A stretch of 26,667 nt of DNA from Aquimonas sp044344935 (GTDB lineage: Bacteria > Pseudomonadota > Gammaproteobacteria > Xanthomonadales > Xanthomonadaceae), in NCBI GenBank assembly GCA_044344935.1, contig JBIJCA010000020.1, forward strand, positions 1 through 26,667. The letters run 5' to 3'. The translations under genes were made by a program, and so were the position numbers. Of this stretch, positions 16,579 through 25,305 are shown piece after piece (within the stretch, counting starts at the first letter, position 1; each line of letters opens with the position of its first letter). Below the pieces are notes generated by a model. That model saw only the letters and a program-made list of their open reading frames with translations, had not been told where the DNA came from and did not search any database.

Positions 16579-17592
16579 ATGAGGCTTGGCCTGCTGTTAT
16601 CGCTTTGGGCCGCCGCCGTTCCGGCGCAAACCACCGCCTTGGGCCTCGAGTACGCTCAGGTCGACGGCTTCTCGCTGCGACTCGATCTGTTTCGCCCGGC
16701 CGAGACCCCTGCGGCCGGTTCACCGGTTGTGCTCTGGGTGCACGGCGGCGGCTGGTGTTCGGGTGCACGCGCGCCTTTGCCCGACTATGCCGGTGCTCTG
16801 GTCGCGCAGGGTTTCGCGGTCGCCGCGGCCTCCTATCGACTGATCTCGACGACGCCGAACTGCGCCAACGCGGCCGGCGTCGACTGGCCGCTGCCGCTGC
16901 ACGATCTGAAGGCCGCTGTGCGCTGGCTCAGGGCGAACTCGGCCGCGCTCGCGCTCGATCCGGCGCGCATCGGGATCTGGGGCCAGAGTGCCGGCGGACA
17001 CCTGGCGTTGGCGCTGGCCTACACCGCAGGCCAAAGCGCCTACGAAGGCACGGTCGGCAGCCATCTCGGCGTGTCCAGTGAAGTGCAGGCGGTGCTTGCC
17101 TACTTCCCGCCCAGCGAGCTGATCGAACTCGGGCCCGACTTCGCGCGCACGCCGCCGGGGCGACCGGATCTGGTCGCCACGGTGGAGGGGCCCGGTCAGC
17201 CACATGCGCATCTGATCGGCTTCGGCGCTGCCGGCGAGGGCATCGGGCTGATCCGTCAGAACCTCGCCAACCCCCTAGCCCCTTGGCCCGCGCGCGTGTC
17301 CGCAGCGCGCTCGGCCAGTCCGCTGTACGCGCTCGACCCTGCCGCTCCTCCCACCTACCTGCTGCACGGCGCGGCCGATCTCGTGGTGCCCGTGCAGCAG
17401 TCGCGTCGGCTGGCGAGCGCGCTGGCCGCGTCCGGCGTGCCGCATCAGTACGTTGAAGTCGCGGGTCTCGGCCATGTGCCGCCGCCGGCCGTGGAGAGCG
17501 CGGCGGCCCGGCTGTGGATCGCGGGTGTCCTGCGTTCCGCGGTGTTTGCGGATGGCTTCGAAGCGTCTGCGCCCGCGTCCCTGCCGAGGTGA
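16579..17592 (+). CDS. Exported alpha/beta hydrolase (esterase/lipase-like)
   Basis: 337 residues from ATG 16579, which begins directly with a signal peptide (MRLGLLLSLWAAAVPAQT). The oxyanion motif WVHGGGW (about 53-59), nucleophile GQSAGGH (Ser137), acid HGAADLVVP (Asp267) and GLGHVPP (His299) give a complete hydrolase triad of the BD-FAE/hormone-sensitive-lipase-like type. It probably cleaves an ester outside the cytoplasm; the substrate is unknown. An alternative start at 16480 overlaps the previous stop as ATGA and would add 33 residues before the signal peptide. That extension has weaker GC3 than the gene and would bury the signal, so I prefer 16579, but coupling from 16480 is possible. 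The end carries VFADGFE (322-328) with nine more residues, the motif shared with the three large exported proteins upstream. Confidence 0.88.
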   Translation: MRLGLLLSLWAAAVPAQTTALGLEYAQVDGFSLRLDLFRPAETPAAGSPVVLWVHGGGWCSGARAPLPDYAGALVAQGFAVAAASYRLISTTPNCANAAGVDWPLPLHDLKAAVRWLRANSAALALDPARIGIWGQSAGGHLALALAYTAGQSAYEGTVGSHLGVSSEVQAVLAYFPPSELIELGPDFARTPPGRPDLVATVEGPGQPHAHLIGFGAAGEGIGLIRQNLANPLAPWPARVSAARSASPLYALDPAAPPTYLLHGAADLVVPVQQSRRLASALAASGVPHQYVEVAGLGHVPPPAVESAAARLWIAGVLRSAVFADGFEASAPASLPR

Positions 17593-17607
17593 GTCGGGGG
17601 CAGCCGC

Positions 17608-17613
17608 TATACT
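17608..17613 (+). promoter_or_regulatory. Candidate -10 box for prmB
   Basis: TATACT sits 30 bases before the prmB ATG in the short gap after the hydrolase gene. No clear -35 is seen at 16-18 bases upstream, so confidence is low. Confidence 0.35.
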
Positions 17614-17643
17614 CCGCGGCCGTTTCCAAGCGCCCCGTCCGCC

Positions 17644-18561
17644 ATGCCCGCCGAACTTCGCAGCCTTATCGACTTCATCCGCTACGGCGCGACGCGCTTC
17701 GGCCAGGCCGGCCTCACCTTCGGCCACAGCTACGACAACGCGCTGGATGAGGCGACCCAGCTGGTGCTGCACGCCCTGCATCTGCCGCACGACCTGTCGC
17801 CGGCCTACGGCGCGGCGCGTCTGACCGCCGAGGAGCGCGACCTGGTGCTCAGCCTGTTCGAACGCCGCATCCGCGAGCGCATTCCGGCCTGCTACATCAC
17901 CGGCGAGGCCTGGTTCGCGCAGCTGGCCTTCAAGACCGATCCGCGCGCTCTGGTGCCGCGCTCGCCGATCGCCGAGCTGATCGAATCCGGCTTCGAGCCC
18001 TGGCTGGGCGGGCGCTGGGTGCAGCGCGCGCTGGACCTGTGCACGGGCTCGGGCTGCATCGGCATCGCCACCGCCGTGCACAACCCCGAATGGCAGGTCG
18101 ATCTGGTCGACATCAGCGAGGACGCGCTGGACCTTGCCCGTGAGAACATCGCCCGCTTCGAGGTGGGCGAGCGCGTGCGCGCGATCCGCAGCGACCTGTT
18201 CGCCGGGCTGGCGGGCGAGCAGTACGACCTGATCGTCAGCAACCCGCCGTATGTCACGCATGCCGAAGTGGATGCGCTGCCGGCCGAGTACGCCCACGAG
18301 CCCGAGCTGGGTCTGCGCGCCGGCGACGACGGCCTCGACCTCGCGCTCAAGATCCTGCGCGATGCGCCCGAACACCTGACCGAGAACGGCCTGCTGATCG
18401 TCGAGGTCGGCGAGAGCGAGCGCGCGCTGGTGCGACTGCTGCCCGAAGTGCCGTTCGCCTGGGTGGAGTTCAAGGTAGGACAGATGGGCGTTTTCGTGGT
18501 CGAGCGCGGCGACCTCGTGGCGCACGCCGCTACGATCCGGGCGCTGGCGGGCGCGCGCTGA
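17644..18561 (+). CDS. prmB: 50S ribosomal protein L3 N5-glutamine methyltransferase PrmB
   Basis: 305 residues, the normal size for PrmB (E. coli 310). It methylates a glutamine side chain of ribosomal protein L3 (uL3) with S-adenosylmethionine, helping large-subunit assembly. The SAM-binding motif is DLCTGSGCIGIA (131-142) and the Gln-binding motif is SNPPYV (NPPY at 200-203). The N-terminal helical part (FIRYGATRF, SYDNALDEA) and PACYITGEAWF are characteristic of PrmB rather than the release-factor enzyme PrmC. Placement just upstream of aroC also matches the prmB-aroC neighbourhood in other gammaproteobacteria. No obvious ribosome binding site precedes the ATG. Confidence 0.95.
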   Translation: MPAELRSLIDFIRYGATRFGQAGLTFGHSYDNALDEATQLVLHALHLPHDLSPAYGAARLTAEERDLVLSLFERRIRERIPACYITGEAWFAQLAFKTDPRALVPRSPIAELIESGFEPWLGGRWVQRALDLCTGSGCIGIATAVHNPEWQVDLVDISEDALDLARENIARFEVGERVRAIRSDLFAGLAGEQYDLIVSNPPYVTHAEVDALPAEYAHEPELGLRAGDDGLDLALKILRDAPEHLTENGLLIVEVGESERALVRLLPEVPFAWVEFKVGQMGVFVVERGDLVAHAATIRALAGAR

Positions 18562-18582
18562 AGCGCGCGGTTGACGGAAGTT

Positions 18583-18776
18583 CATAGGGTGGGCCCTGGC
18601 CCGCCGCAGCACGACTCCGCCTCGGTGCAGGTGCTCCCGGCGTTGGGCAGAATCAATTCAGGTGTGGGTCGCGACGGCGTGCGCGTCGCCCTGCCTGATG
18701 TCCCGAAGGGGAGGGTGATCACCAAGTCCTCACCGAGGCGCCTCAACTGCCATGGTGGGCCGGGGCCCACCCTATG
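18583..18776. repeat. MITE/REP-like element: 20-base terminal inverted repeats, each containing a hairpin
   Basis: The left end (18583-18602) and right end (18757-18776) are inverted copies matching at 19 of 20 bases (CATAGGGTGGGCCC-N-GGCCC). Further in, CGCCTCGGTG (18618-18627) pairs with CACCGAGGCG (18731-18740). Each end also carries its own small hairpin: 18588-18605 (one G-T wobble) and 18754-18771 (perfect GGTGGGCC/GGCCCACC). The centre has GCGACG...CGTCGC and GGTGATCACC palindromes. No protein is encoded. The right end stops 41 bases before aroC, so it may fold in the aroC leader or end prmB transcription. I associate the GGTGGGCC/GGCCCACC palindrome with repeats in Xanthomonas-type genomes, but have not searched. 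Confidence 0.75.
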
Positions 18777-18817
18777 CCCGCTCCGGAGGGAGCCGGCCCT
18801 CAATTGTAGGAAGCCTC

Positions 18818-19927
18818 ATGTCGCACAACACTTTCGGCCACCTGCTGCGCGTCACCACCTTCGGCGAGAGCCACGGCCCCGCCATCGGCTGCGTCATCGA
18901 CGGCCTGCCGCCGGGCATCGCGATCGCGCCCGGGGACTTCCGCCACGACATCGAGCGCCGCGCCACCGGCAAGTCGCGCCACACCTCGCAACGCCGCGAG
19001 GCCGATGAAGTCGAACTCCTGTCCGGCGTGTTCGAAGGGGTCACCACCGGCACCTCGCTGGCGCTGCTGATCCGCAACGTCGATGCGCGCAGCAAGGACT
19101 ACGGCAACCTGGTCGACGTGTTCCGGCCTGCGCATGCCGACTACACCTATCTGCAGAAATACGGTATCCGCGACCACCGCGGCGGCGGGCGCTCGTCCGC
19201 CCGCGAAACCACGGTGCGCGTGGCAGCCGGGGTGATCGCCAAGAAGTGGCTCGCCGAACGCTTCGGCGTGCGCGTGCGCGGCTATGTGTCGAAGCTGGGG
19301 CCGCACGAGCCTGCGCGTCTCGACTGGGATGCGGTTGAAGACAATCCCTTCTTCTGGCCCGACGCGGCGTTCGTCCCGGAGCTCGAGGCCTACATGGACG
19401 CCCTGCGCAAATCCGGCGATTCGGTGGGCGCACGCGTCACCGTGGTCGCCGAGGGCGTACCGCCCGGCTGGGGTGCGCCCCTGTATGCGAAGCTCGATGC
19501 GGAGCTGGCCTCTGCGCTGATGGGTATCAACGCCGTCAAGGGCGTGGAGATCGGCGACGGCATGGCGGCGGCCGGCCAGCGCGGCACCGAGCACCGCGAC
19601 GAGATGACGCCCGAGGGTTTCCTGAGCAACCACGCCGGCGGCGTGCTTGGCGGCATCAGCACGGGTCAGGATCTGATCTGTCACGCAGCGTTGAAGCCGA
19701 CCTCCAGCCTGCGTCTGCCCGGGCGCAGCGTGGATCGCCAGGGCAATGCCGCTGAAGTCGTCACCCACGGCCGCCATGACCCCTGCGTCGGCATTCGCGC
19801 GACCCCGATCGCCGAGGCCATGGTGGCGCTGGTGCTGATGGATCAGGCGCTGCTGCATCGCGCGCAGTGCGGCGATGTGGTCACGCCGCCGCGGGTGCCT
19901 GGGCGGGTCGCCGAACAGCAGCCGTAG
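18818..19927 (+). CDS. aroC: Chorismate synthase
   Basis: 369 residues (E. coli 361). It converts 5-enolpyruvylshikimate 3-phosphate to chorismate using reduced FMN, the last step of the shikimate pathway, in the cytoplasm. All three family signatures are visible: GESHGPAIGCVIDGLPPG near the start, RGGGRSSARETTVRVAAG around 125-142, and HDPCVGIRATPIAEAM near 328-343. The RHTSQRREADEVELLSGVF segment is also typical. The start at 18818 (MSHNTFGHLLRVTTF) is supported by AGGAAG 5-10 bases upstream; a longer frame from 18752 would read through the inverted-repeat element and is rejected. Chorismate feeds the tryptophan genes trpF/trpB further right. Confidence 0.98.
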   Translation: MSHNTFGHLLRVTTFGESHGPAIGCVIDGLPPGIAIAPGDFRHDIERRATGKSRHTSQRREADEVELLSGVFEGVTTGTSLALLIRNVDARSKDYGNLVDVFRPAHADYTYLQKYGIRDHRGGGRSSARETTVRVAAGVIAKKWLAERFGVRVRGYVSKLGPHEPARLDWDAVEDNPFFWPDAAFVPELEAYMDALRKSGDSVGARVTVVAEGVPPGWGAPLYAKLDAELASALMGINAVKGVEIGDGMAAAGQRGTEHRDEMTPEGFLSNHAGGVLGGISTGQDLICHAALKPTSSLRLPGRSVDRQGNAAEVVTHGRHDPCVGIRATPIAEAMVALVLMDQALLHRAQCGDVVTPPRVPGRVAEQQP

Positions 19928-19935
19928 AAGTGCCG

Positions 19936-19951
19936 CCGGGCGCCCGGTTTT
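19936..19951 (+). terminator. Possible intrinsic terminator after aroC
   Basis: The 12-base palindrome CCGGGCGCCCGG is followed at once by TTTT, 8 bases past the aroC stop. The stem is short, so termination may be partial. Confidence 0.4.
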
Positions 19952-20006
19952 GCCCTTGAACCGCCAGCGGGCGACATGAACATCTGGCAGCGCGGCGCCG
20001 GCCGCG

Positions 20007-20034
20007 TTGAATCCCGAGCCGCGCGCGCTAGAGT
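20007..20034 (+). promoter_or_regulatory. Candidate promoter for asd
   Basis: TTGAAT (20007-20012) and TAGAGT (20029-20034) are separated by 16 bases, each matching 4 of 6 consensus positions. The predicted start of transcription near 20041 leaves about 35 bases of leader before the asd ATG. Confidence 0.4.
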
Positions 20035-20075
20035 GCGCGGCCTGCTGCAAGCCCCTCTCCCATGGAATGCCCTCG

Positions 20076-21095
<1,020 letters not shown>

Positions 21096-21169
21096 CGGCG
21101 GCCGCCGATGCGGCGAGGGCTGTCCTGCGTCGCGCCAATGTCACAAACTGTGATTGCGTTCACCTCCAA

Positions 21170-21198
21170 GCCCGCGCCGGAGCAATTCCGGCGGGGGC
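21170..21198 (+). terminator. Hairpin after asd, possible terminator
   Basis: GCCCGCGCCGG and CCGGCGGGGGC form an 11-base stem with one mismatch around a 7-base loop AGCAATT, 75 bases after the asd stop. Only a weak T-rich stretch (TCGATTGTT) follows. Confidence 0.4.
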
Positions 21199-21205
21199 TC
21201 GATTG

Positions 21206-21234
21206 TTGGTGAAATGTCACCGTTGACCTATAGT
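21206..21234 (+). promoter_or_regulatory. Candidate fimV promoter with overlapping inverted repeat
   Basis: TTGGTG (21206-21211) and TATAGT (21229-21234) are spaced by 17 bases; the -10 matches 5 of 6. The short inverted repeat GGTGA-AATG-TCACC (21208-21221) lies across the -35 and spacer and could be an operator. A second palindrome, TCACA-AAC-TGTGA (21141-21153), lies further up. The leader to the fimV ATG would be about 150 bases. Confidence 0.5.
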
Positions 21235-21388
21235 TACCGCGCCGTTGTCATGTCGTTTCTAGGTTTGGGCCGTTCAGCCAGCATTTGGCGGGCGCGGTCC
21301 GGGAGTGCGTAGGGGTCGGATTTCGACCTCCAGCGCGTTCCAAAGTCGTCACCACCAGACATCCGCCGCGGATGGGGGACAGAGTCCA

Positions 21389-23728
21389 ATGAACAAGATG
21401 CTCAGACTGCCGGTTGCGCTCGCTTTTGCGCTCGGTGCCTCCAATGCGTTCGCCCTGGGCCTCGGGCAAGTGCAGGTCAAGTCCAGCCTGAACCAGCCGC
21501 TGCTCGCTGAGATTCCGGTGCTGGAAAACGCGCCCGGGGAAGCGGCCGATCTGCAGATCAAGCTGGCATCCTCCGAGGCGTTTGCCCGAATTGGTCTGGA
21601 ACAGCCGAGCGGAGCGCTGCTGAGCTCGCTCAAATTCGAGATCGTGCGCGGGGAGGGGGGGCGTCCGGTGATCCGCATCAGCACGCCCAACCGGATCAAC
21701 GATCCATTCCTCAGCCTGCTGATCGAAGCCGAGTGGGGGCGCGGCAAGCTGCTGCGCGAATACACGCTTCTGCTTGATCCCCCGCTGGCGGTGCCCTCGC
21801 GGGCCAATCCCTCCGAAACCCGCGCCTTGCCGGAAGGCGATGTGCAGCCGGCGCCTTCCGAATCGCTGGCGGCACCACCGCCCATGGCGGCGCCCCGCGC
21901 CAGCGCGGCAAGCGCACCCAGCGCACCCACCTACGCGCCGGGTGAGAGTTACGGCCCGGTCAACTCGGGCGACTCGCTCTGGAAGATCGCCAGCCGATCG
22001 ATTCCGGACGGTTCGGTCAACATCAATCAGATGATGATCGCCATCCAGCGCGCGAACCCGGACGCTTTCGTCGGTGGCAACATCAATCGCTTGCGCACGG
22101 GCGCGGTGTTGCGCATTCCCACCCGGGACGAGATCTCGGCCGTGGGCGCCAGCGAGGCCTCGCAGATCGTCCGCGAACAGACCTCGACGGAAACCCCGCT
22201 GCAGCCGATCGAGACCGATCGCAGCACGGCGCCTGCCCCGGCGCCGGCAGCCTCTACGCGCACTGCGGATTCGCGTCTTGCCATCGTGCCGCCGCGCGGC
22301 GACCAACCCGCTTCGGCCGCGCAGAGTGGCGCCGCTGATGCTGGCGAGGGCAGGGAACTGCGCGCTGACCTCGCCCGTGCGCGCGAGCAGACGGAAACGC
22401 TCGACCAGGAGAACCGCGAGCTGAAGTCGCGCGTGCAGGAACTCGAGAAGATCCGCGGCGACAGCGAACGCCTGCTCGAGCTGCGCAACAGCGAGCTGCA
22501 GGCCCTGCAGCAGCGTCTTGCCGAGCTCGAATCGCAGCGCGCGGCCGCGGCGGCGGCCAGTGCGCCAGTGGAGCAGCCCGCGGTGACGCCGCCGGTGGAA
22601 GCGCCGCAGCCCGAGGCCAGTACGGCCTCCGAGGTGCCCGATCTGGACGATGCGGCATCCGCCGCACCGACCGAGACGACTGAGACCACCGGCGCCGAGG
22701 AAGGCGCGCCCGTGGCTGAAGCGGAAGCCCCCGCGCCGGCGCCCGCTGAAGCATCCGAACCCGCACCCGCTGAAGCGCCCGCACCCGCGCCCGAAGCGTC
22801 GGCGGAAGCCGCGGCGGCTGAAACGATGCCATCGCGTCCGCCGCGTCCGGAGTGGTACGAGAACCCGCTGGTGCTGGGCGGCGGCGGTGCATTGGTGCTC
22901 GGACTCCTGGCCCTGTTGGGCCTGCGCGGGCGCGGCAAGAAGAAAGCCGCTGCCGCTGCCGCGGCCGGGGCGACCTCGCGTTTTGATGGCGCCGATTTCG
23001 GCGTGCCCGGAAGCGCCGAGGACACCAGCGACAGCGCCGAGGCCTTCGACGACGCCGAAGAGCGCGAGCTTCTGGACCGCGTGGCCGAACAGCCCGACGA
23101 TCTCGAGCGCCACATCGACCTTGTCCGCTACTACTACGGCCTCAACGATCCGGCCCGCTTCGAGGGTGCGGTCGAAGCCATGTACGCACAGGTCTACGAC
23201 CCCGATGACATCGCCTGGCAGCAGGCCCTGCAGATGGGCCGCGAAATGCTCCCGGACCATCCGCTGTTCATGGACCTGCCTGCGTCCGGCGCGGAGCCAT
23301 CGATGGGCGCCTGGGAGCCTGCTGCTCCCAGCGAGCCTGCCGGCGCCCCGCCAAAGTCGAGCTTCGAATCCCCGAAACCGGCCAGCGTGGGTTTTGATGA
23401 CGAACCCGAGTTCCGCATCGACCTGTCCGAGCCGGAGTGCGTGGTCCCCGAGGTGAATGCACCGGAGCCGCTGGAGTTCGATCTGGCGCCGGAGCCCGCG
23501 AAACCTGCGGCCTCAGCGCAGCCTGCGCCGCTGGAATCGCCGGTGGATATGGCCGGCTCGCTCAGCGCCGATGCCATCGAGGCGGCCGCCACCAAGCTCG
23601 AGCTGGCTCGCGCCTACCTCGACATGGGCGACGTCGAGGGCGCGCGCGGCATGCTGGAGGAAGTCACCCAGGAAGGCACCAGCGAGCAGCGTCAGGACGC
23701 CCGGCGCCTGCTTGACGAAATCCGCTGA
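21389..23728 (+). CDS. fimV: FimV polar hub / pilus assembly protein
   Basis: 779 residues from MNKMLRLPVALAFALG, a signal peptide of about 23 residues. The FimV N-terminal domain follows (LGLGQVQVKSSLNQPLLAEI, then NRINDPFLSLLIEAEWGRG, YTLLLDPP). A LysM peptidoglycan-binding domain is at about 188-248 (NSGDSLWKIAS to GAVLRIPTRDE). A coiled coil lies at about 324-388, then a low-complexity Ala/Pro/Glu stretch, one membrane segment at about 492-514 (LVLGGGGALVLGLLALLGL) and an acidic cytoplasmic part. It closes with the conserved FimV C-terminal TPR-like end (LELARAYLDMGDVEGARGML, DARRLLDEIR). FimV organises the cell pole for type IV pili and twitching and promotes PilQ assembly. It is shorter than the 919-residue P. 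aeruginosa protein, mostly in the acidic linker. The start has no strong ribosome site. Confidence 0.96.
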   Translation: MNKMLRLPVALAFALGASNAFALGLGQVQVKSSLNQPLLAEIPVLENAPGEAADLQIKLASSEAFARIGLEQPSGALLSSLKFEIVRGEGGRPVIRISTPNRINDPFLSLLIEAEWGRGKLLREYTLLLDPPLAVPSRANPSETRALPEGDVQPAPSESLAAPPPMAAPRASAASAPSAPTYAPGESYGPVNSGDSLWKIASRSIPDGSVNINQMMIAIQRANPDAFVGGNINRLRTGAVLRIPTRDEISAVGASEASQIVREQTSTETPLQPIETDRSTAPAPAPAASTRTADSRLAIVPPRGDQPASAAQSGAADAGEGRELRADLARAREQTETLDQENRELKSRVQELEKIRGDSERLLELRNSELQALQQRLAELESQRAAAAAASAPVEQPAVTPPVEAPQPEASTASEVPDLDDAASAAPTETTETTGAEEGAPVAEAEAPAPAPAEASEPAPAEAPAPAPEASAEAAAAETMPSRPPRPEWYENPLVLGGGGALVLGLLALLGLRGRGKKKAAAAAAAGATSRFDGADFGVPGSAEDTSDSAEAFDDAEERELLDRVAEQPDDLERHIDLVRYYYGLNDPARFEGAVEAMYAQVYDPDDIAWQQALQMGREMLPDHPLFMDLPASGAEPSMGAWEPAAPSEPAGAPPKSSFESPKPASVGFDDEPEFRIDLSEPECVVPEVNAPEPLEFDLAPEPAKPAASAQPAPLESPVDMAGSLSADAIEAAATKLELARAYLDMGDVEGARGMLEEVTQEGTSEQRQDARRLLDEIR

Positions 23729-23754
23729 TCGCCGCAAGTCCCTGTGTCAGCCCA

Positions 23755-24600
23755 GTGTCCGCGAGCCCGCCGGCTGTGAATCCTGAATCCCCCGTGCCCG
23801 AGTCCGTTCCTCCGTCCCCCACCCGCTACGCCGCAGCGGTCGAGTACGACGGCGGCGCGTTCCTGGGCTGGCAGCGCCTGTCGCATGGGCGCACCGTGCA
23901 GGCTGCAGTCGAGGAAGCGCTGTCCTTCGTCTGCGCGGCACCGGTCGAGGTGATCTGCGCAGGACGCACCGATTCAGGCGTGCACGGCCGCGGCCAGGTC
24001 ATCCACTTCGATCTTCAGACCGAGCGCAGCTCGCGGGCGCTGCTGATGGGCGGCACCTCGCGCCTGCCTGATGCGGCTGCCTTGCGTTGGGTGCAGCCGG
24101 TGGCAGCAGATTTCCACGCGCGTTATTCGGCGCTGGCGCGCCGCTATCGCTACCGCATCCTCAACCGCGGCGTGCGGCCGGCGCTCGATCGCCAGCAGGC
24201 GGCCTGGGAGCGCCTGCCGCTCGATGCCGATGCCATGCATCGCGCGGCGCAGGCGCTGATCGGCGAACATGACTTCAGCGCTTTTCGCACGACGGCCTGC
24301 CAGGCGAAACACCCGATCCGACAGATGCACCGCATCGATGTCGTGCGCACCGGCGCTTGGGTGGAGATCTCGGTGCAGGCCAACGCTTTCCTGCACCACA
24401 TGGTCCGCAACATCGTTGGCAGCCTGCTGCCGATCGGTCGTGGCGAGAGGCCCGAGCAGTGGATTGCCGAACTGCTCGCAGGACGCGATCGCCGGGTTGC
24501 CGGCCCGACCGCGCAGCCGCAGGGTCTGGTGTTCGAAGGCCCGTTGTACCCGGCGCGGTTTGCGCTACCGCCAGAATTCACATGGTCGGATGTGTCCTGA
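23755..24600 (+). CDS. truA: tRNA pseudouridine(38-40) synthase TruA
   Basis: 281 residues from a GTG at 23755. The first 22 residues are Pro/Ser-rich and not part of the fold, so GTG 23776 is another possible start. The fold begins at RYAAAVEYDGGAFLGWQ. The catalytic aspartate is in AGRTDSGVHGRGQV (Asp73), and FHARYSALARRYRYRI, FLHHMVRNIVGSL and the DFSAFR element are typical. It makes pseudouridine at positions 38, 39 and 40 of the tRNA anticodon arm. It lies 26 bases after fimV, in the conserved asd-fimV-truA-trpF order, and is probably co-transcribed with fimV. Confidence 0.97.
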   Translation: MSASPPAVNPESPVPESVPPSPTRYAAAVEYDGGAFLGWQRLSHGRTVQAAVEEALSFVCAAPVEVICAGRTDSGVHGRGQVIHFDLQTERSSRALLMGGTSRLPDAAALRWVQPVAADFHARYSALARRYRYRILNRGVRPALDRQQAAWERLPLDADAMHRAAQALIGEHDFSAFRTTACQAKHPIRQMHRIDVVRTGAWVEISVQANAFLHHMVRNIVGSLLPIGRGERPEQWIAELLAGRDRRVAGPTAQPQGLVFEGPLYPARFALPPEFTWSDVS

Positions 24601-24651
24601 TCGCGCGCTTTTGACGTGTGCGCGTGCGCGATGCTCCACACTACGCGCCTG

Positions 24652-25305
24652 ATGATTGCTCCGATCCGCCAGCGCACGCGCATCAAGTTCTGCGGCATGA
24701 AACGCGCCGAGGACATCCGCGCAGCGGTCGCTCTCGGCGTCGATGCCATCGGCCTGATTGTTGTGCCGGGTACGAAGCGTGGTCTCGCTATCCTTGAGGC
24801 TTCCGCGCTGCGCCGCGAGGTGCCCGTGCTGGCGAAGGCGGTGCTGCTTCTCATGGACGCCGACGTGGAGTTCGCGCGCGCCGCGGTCGCTGCGGTGCAG
24901 CCGGACCTGCTGCAGTTCCACGGCGCGGAGTCGCCGGAGTTCTGTGCGAGTTTCGCTACACCCTGGATCAAGGCGGTGCCGATGGCCAGCGTCGAGGATC
25001 CGCTGGCGTACCAGCGCAGCTACCCGGGCGCGGCAGGTTTCGTGTTCGACAGCCACGGCGCCGGCGGGCAGGGCGGCAGTGGACACGGATTCGACTGGGC
25101 GCGACTGCCCGGCGAGCGACTCGCTCCGCTGCTGCTGGCAGGGGGCTTGAAGCCCGACAACGTTTTCGAGGCGGTGCGGGCGGTACGGCCGTTCGCCGTC
25201 GATGTATCAAGTGGTATCGAGGATGCGCCGGGCGAAAAGAGCCTCGCGCGCATGCAGGCATTCGTAAGCGAGGTGGAACGTGCAGACCGCGGCCAAGCGA
25301 GTTGA
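24652..25305 (+). CDS. trpF: Phosphoribosylanthranilate isomerase
   Basis: 217 residues from ATG 24652; starts at 24616 and 24631 are in frame but extend past the usual N-terminus RTRIKFCGM. It performs the Amadori rearrangement of N-(5-phosphoribosyl)anthranilate in tryptophan synthesis, on a TIM barrel. The catalytic cysteine is in IKFCGM (Cys14) and the catalytic aspartate in FVFDSHG (Asp133). LLQFHGAE, the phosphate-binding GGSGHGFDW and LAGGLKPDNV are family motifs; GGSG replaces the usual GGTG. The strand normally reading GF-x-F reads GLIVVPGTKRG here, a modest divergence. Its 3' end overlaps trpB by 26 bases. Confidence 0.96.
   Translation: MIAPIRQRTRIKFCGMKRAEDIRAAVALGVDAIGLIVVPGTKRGLAILEASALRREVPVLAKAVLLLMDADVEFARAAVAAVQPDLLQFHGAESPEFCASFATPWIKAVPMASVEDPLAYQRSYPGAAGFVFDSHGAGGQGGSGHGFDWARLPGERLAPLLLAGGLKPDNVFEAVRAVRPFAVDVSSGIEDAPGEKSLARMQAFVSEVERADRGQAS

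Noticed and set aside
21141..21153. CRP/Clp binding site upstream of fimV
   Set aside because: The half-sites are TCACA then TGTGA, the reverse of the CRP arrangement, and the spacing of 3 is wrong.
21248..23260. Long open frame of 670 codons on the minus strand opposite fimV
   Set aside because: It is an antisense shadow of fimV with Arg/Gly/His-rich low-complexity sequence and no recognisable domain; fimV itself is unmistakable.
24611..24642. TTGACG before trpF as a separate promoter
   Set aside because: The nearest -10-like sequence (CACACT) is 20 bases away and poor; trpF is more simply explained by read-through from truA.
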